Assembly: GCA_023101725.1 (NCBI GenBank)
Contig: JALJCO010012913.1
Span: forward strand, 1 to 64,000
DNA length: 64,000 nt
From: Atherinomorus stipes
Lineage: Eukaryota > Chordata > Actinopteri > Atheriniformes > Atherinidae
Reading direction: 5' to 3'
Part shown: positions 60,586-64,000 of the stretch, piece after piece
Layout: every line of letters starts with the position of its first letter
Numbering within the stretch: the stretch's first letter is position 1
Notes under the pieces: model-generated
What the model saw: the letters and a program-made list of their open reading frames with translations, nothing else
Databases searched by the model: none
What the model was told of the DNA's origin: nothing
Program-made: the position numbers and the translations under genes

Positions 60586-62375
60586 TCCCAGACCAACTGA
60601 GGGCCCAAAACGCAAAGTACAAACCCTCCCAGACCAACTGAGGGCCCCACACCGATGCTACAAAACCTCCCAGACGAACTGAGGGCCCAAAACAAAAAGT
60701 ACAAAACCTCCCAGTCCAACTGAGGGCCCCACACCGATACTACAAAAACTCCCTGACCAACCGAGGGCCCAAAACAAAAAGTACAAAACCTCCCAGACCA
60801 ACTGAGGGCCCCACACCGATACTACAAAACCTCCCAGACCAACTGAGGGCCCCACACGATACTACAAAACCTCTCAGTCCAACTGAGGGCCCCACTCAGA
60901 TACTACAAACCCTCCCAGACCACCTGAGGGCCTGACAGCAATGCTACAAAACCTCCCAGACAAACTGAGGGCCCCACACTGGTAGAAGAGAACCTCCCAG
61001 TCCAACTGAGGGCCCGACACCGATACTACAAAACCCCCCAGACCAACTAAGGGCCCCACACTGGTAGAAGAGAACCTCCCAGACCAACTGAGGGCCCCAC
61101 ACCGATACTACAAAACCTCCCAGACCAACTGAGGGCCCCACACCGATACTACAAAACCTCCCAGTCCAACTGAGGGCCCCACTCAGATACTACAAAACCT
61201 CCCAAACCAAATTAGGGCCCCACACCAATAGTACAAAACCTCCCAGACCAACTGAGGGCCCCACACCGGTAGAAGAGAACCTCCCAGACCAACTGAGGGC
61301 CCCACACCGGTAGAAGAGAACCTCCCAGACCAACTGAGGGCCCCACACCGATAGCACAAAACATCTCAGACCAACTGAGGGCCCCACACGGATAGTACAG
61401 AACCTCCCTGACCAACTGAGGGCCCCACACCGATACTACAAAACCTCCTTGACCAACTGAGGGCCCCACACCAATCGTACAAAACCTCCCAGACCAACTG
61501 AGGGCCCCACACTGATAGTACAAAAACCTCCCCGACCAACTGAGGGCCCCACACCGATACTACAAAACCTCCCAGAGCAACTGAGGGCCTCACACTGAGA
61601 GTACAAAACCTCCCTGACCAACTGAGGGCCCCACACCGATACGACAAAACCTCCTTGACCAACTGAGGGCCCCACACCGATAGTACAAAACCTTCTTGAC
61701 CAACAGAGGGCCCCACACCGATAGTACAAACCCTTCCAGACCAACTGAGGGCCCCACACCGATACTACAAAACCTCCCCGACCAACTGAGGGCCCCACAC
61801 CGATACTACAAAACCTCCCCGACCAACTGAGGGCCCAACACCGATGCTACAAAACCTCCCTGACCAACTGAGGGCCCCACACTGAAACTGCAAAACCTCA
61901 CTGACCAACTGTGGGCCCCACACCGATAGTACAAACCCTCCCAGACAGACTGAGGGCCCCACACCGATACTACAAAACCTCCCTGACCAACTGAGGGCCC
62001 CACACCGATAGTACAAACCCTCCCAGACCAACTGAGGGCCCCACACTGATAGTACAAAACCTCCCCGACCAACTGAGGGCCCCACACCGATACTACAAAA
62101 CCTCCCAGACCAACTGAGGGCCCAAAACGCAAAGTACAAACCCTCCCAGACCAACTGGGGGCCCAACACCGATGCTAAAAACCTCCCAGACGAACTGAGG
62201 GCCCAAAACAAAAAGTACAAAACCTCCCAGTCCAACTGAGGGCCTCACACCGATACTACAAAAACTCCCTGACCAACCGAGGGCCCAAAACAAAAAGTAC
62301 AAAACCTCCCAGACCAACTGAGGGCCCCACACCGATACTACAAAACCTCCCAGACCAACTGAGGGCCCAAAACGC
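59340..62375. repeat. 1.52-kb tandem duplication (37 units) in the 41-bp array
   Basis: The stretch from about 59340 to 60855 is repeated at about 60857-62375 with an offset of 1516-1517, exactly 37 x 41. Markers include CCTGACAGCAATGC (59412 and 60930) and ACCAAATTAGGGCCCC (59690 and 61206). It explains why the next recurrence of the CCTCCATGAC marker (62592) lies 5818 bases after 56774, that is 4302 + 1516. Confidence 0.85.
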
Positions 62376-62713
62376 AAAGTACAAACCCTCCCAGACCAAC
62401 TGAGGGCCCCACACCGATGCTACAAAACCTCCCAGACGAACTGAGGGCCCAAAACAAAAAGTACAAAACCTCCCAGTCCAACTGAGGGCCCCACACCGAT
62501 ACTACAAAACCTCCCAGTCCAACTGAGGGCCTCACACCGATACTACAAAAACTCCCTGACCAACCGAGGGCCCCACACCGATGCTACAAAACCTCCATGA
62601 CCAACTGAGGGCCCCACACCGATAGTACAAAACCTCCCAGACCAACTGAGGGCCCCACACGGATACTACAAAACCTCCCAGTCCAACTGAGGGCCCCACA
62701 CCGATTCTACAAA

Positions 62714-62771
62714 GAAGGGGGGGGGGGGGAGAGGGGGGGGGGAGGGGAGGGGAGGAAGAGAGGGAAAAAAA
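62714..62771. repeat. G/A-rich insert interrupting the 41-bp array
   Basis: GAAGGGGGGGG... through GAGGGGAGGGGAGG to GAGGGAAAAAA replaces normal units in the third higher-order copy. Comparison with the first copy shows that units are also missing soon afterwards. It is purine-only, like the tract at 21747-22243. A gap-filling artefact is possible. Confidence 0.9.
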
Positions 62772-64000
62772 CCTCCCAGACCAACTAAAGGCCCCACACC
62801 GATAGTACAAACCCTCCCAGACCAACTGAGGGCCCCACACCGATACTACAAAACCTCTCAGACCAACTGAGGGCCCCACACCGATAGTACAAAACCTCCA
62901 AGACCAACTGAGGGCCCCACACCGATAGCTGCAAAACCTCCCTGACCAACTGAGGGCCCCACACCGATAGTACAAACCCTCCCAGACCAACTGAGGGCCC
63001 CACACCAATCGTACAAGACCTCCCAGACCCACTGAGGGCCCCACACTGATAGTACAAAACCTCCCCCGACCACCTGAGGGCCCCACACAGATACTACAAA
63101 ACCTCCCAGAGCAACTGAGGGCCTCACACTGATAGTACAAACCCTCCCAGACCAACTGAGGGCCCCACACCGATACTACAAAGCCTCCCTGCCCAACTGA
63201 GGGCCCCACACCGATACTACAAAACCTCCCAGTCCAACTGAGGGCCCCACACCAATGGTACAAAAACTCCCAGACCACCTGAGGGCCCCACACCTATCTA
63301 CAAAAGCTCCCAGTCCAACTGAGGGCCCCACACCGATAGTACAAAATCTCCCTGACCAGCTAAGGGCCCCACACCGATAGTACAAGAACCTCCCAGACCA
63401 ACTGAGGGCCCCACACAATTAGTACAAAAACTCCCAGACCACCTGGGGGCCCCACACGGATAGTACAGAACCTCCCAGACCAACTGAGGGCCCCACACGG
63501 ATAGTACAGAACCTCCCTGACCAACTGAGGGCCCCACACTGATGCTACAAAACCTCACTGACCAACTGTGGGCCCCGCACCGATAGTACAAACCCTACCA
63601 GACCAACTGAGGGTCCCAAAACCGATACTACAAAACATCCCAGTCCAACTGAGGGCCCCACACGGATAGTACAGAACCTCCCAGACCAACTGAGGGCCCC
63701 ACACCTATCTACAAAAGCTCCCAGTCCAACTGAGGGCCCCACACCGATAGTACAAAATCTCCCTGACCAGCCAAGGGCCCCACACCGATAGTTCAGAACC
63801 TCCCAGACCCACTGAAGGCCCCACACTGATAGTACAAACCCTCCTTGACCAACTGAGGGCCCCACACCGATACTACAAAACCTCCCTGACCAGCTAAGGG
63901 CCCCACACCGATAGTACAGAACCTCCCAGACCCACTGGGGGCCCCACACTGATAGTACAAACCCTCCTTGACCAACTGAGGGCCCCAAACCCAAAGTACC

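Larger units (their letters stand above)
44696..64000. repeat. 41-bp tandem satellite array with higher-order repeats
   Basis: About 470 head-to-tail units, each with CCCCACACCGATACTAC, AAAACCTCCCTGACC and AACTGAGGG in order. The unit repeats every 41 bases (44761 to 44802 and on). Almost every unit contains GGGCCC (ApaI). The main variants are CTGACC / CAGACC / CAGTCC and GATACTAC / GATAGTAC / GATGCTAC. The array is entered abruptly from the 10-bp minisatellite and runs past the window end. Antisense frames up to 407 codons (57012-58235) exist because 41 is not a multiple of three and the antisense unit has only one potential stop, a TAG removed by the GATAGTAC variant. They are not genes. 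Confidence 0.98.

Noticed and set aside
44696..64000. CRISPR-like array or TAL/PPR-type repeat gene
   Set aside because: There are no spacers, and 41 bp is not a codon-multiple unit. Reading frames change phase every unit, unlike a repeat-protein gene.

Overview
The window looks like repeat-rich, largely non-coding nuclear DNA of a vertebrate, most likely a teleost fish. That judgement rests on the repeat families present, not on any gene. They include a tRNA-headed SINE-like element starting GGGCTGCACGGTGG, short non-autonomous elements with hAT-type ends (CAG...CTG with 8-bp target duplications), a degenerate TTAGG-rich element next to (GT)n, and a LINE-tail-like fragment after (TAA)n. There are no bacterial, plasmid or phage features: no operons, no ribosome-binding sites and no CRISPR. 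Almost every long open frame is a by-product of tandem repeats whose unit lacks stops. I found no complete protein-coding gene. One short minus-strand stretch (8232-8346) resembles a first coding exon and is offered as a candidate only.

Layout. 1-8085: tandem satellite with a 31-bp unit, about 260 copies, already running at the window edge; the first 3 kb is much more degenerate. 8086-19290: mixed single-copy DNA with interspersed elements, including one with a GA-rich minisatellite inside it (10551-11388), a second copy of its left end carrying a hAT-like insertion (13464-14690), microsatellites, a 71-nt G run and one arm of a foldback element. 19289-24370: three minisatellite or low-complexity blocks, namely a 33-bp Pro-rich-frame repeat, a 51-bp repeat, and, embedded in the latter, a 497-nt uninterrupted purine tract and long G or C homopolymers. 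24517-25438: a SINE-like element split by a 541-bp element with near-perfect inverted ends and an 8-bp target duplication. 25440-32132: AT-rich, featureless DNA ending in about 590 bp of A-rich sequence. 32133-44229: mixed DNA with a well-formed hAT-like element (41331-41962), a related inverted copy (32712-34636) interrupted by a SINE and enlarged by a 22-bp minisatellite, a foldback element (36222-37070), and a three-level nested insertion (38546-39240). 44230-44695: 10-bp minisatellite. 44696-64000: a 41-bp satellite, about 470 copies, continuing past the window end.

The 41-bp array has clear higher-order structure. Rare unit variants recur at offsets of about 533 bp, 2.3 kb, 4.3 kb and 1.52 kb (13, 56, 106/105 and 37 units), implying repeated large duplications of blocks of units. 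In both major satellites the commonest variant positions are CpGs changed to TpG or CpA, which fits methylated, decaying heterochromatic DNA. The setting suggests pericentromeric or subtelomeric heterochromatin, or a very repeat-rich intergenic or intronic region, but the sequence alone cannot decide which. Long G/C homopolymer runs, C-to-G junctions and the noisy first 3 kb also leave room for assembly error.
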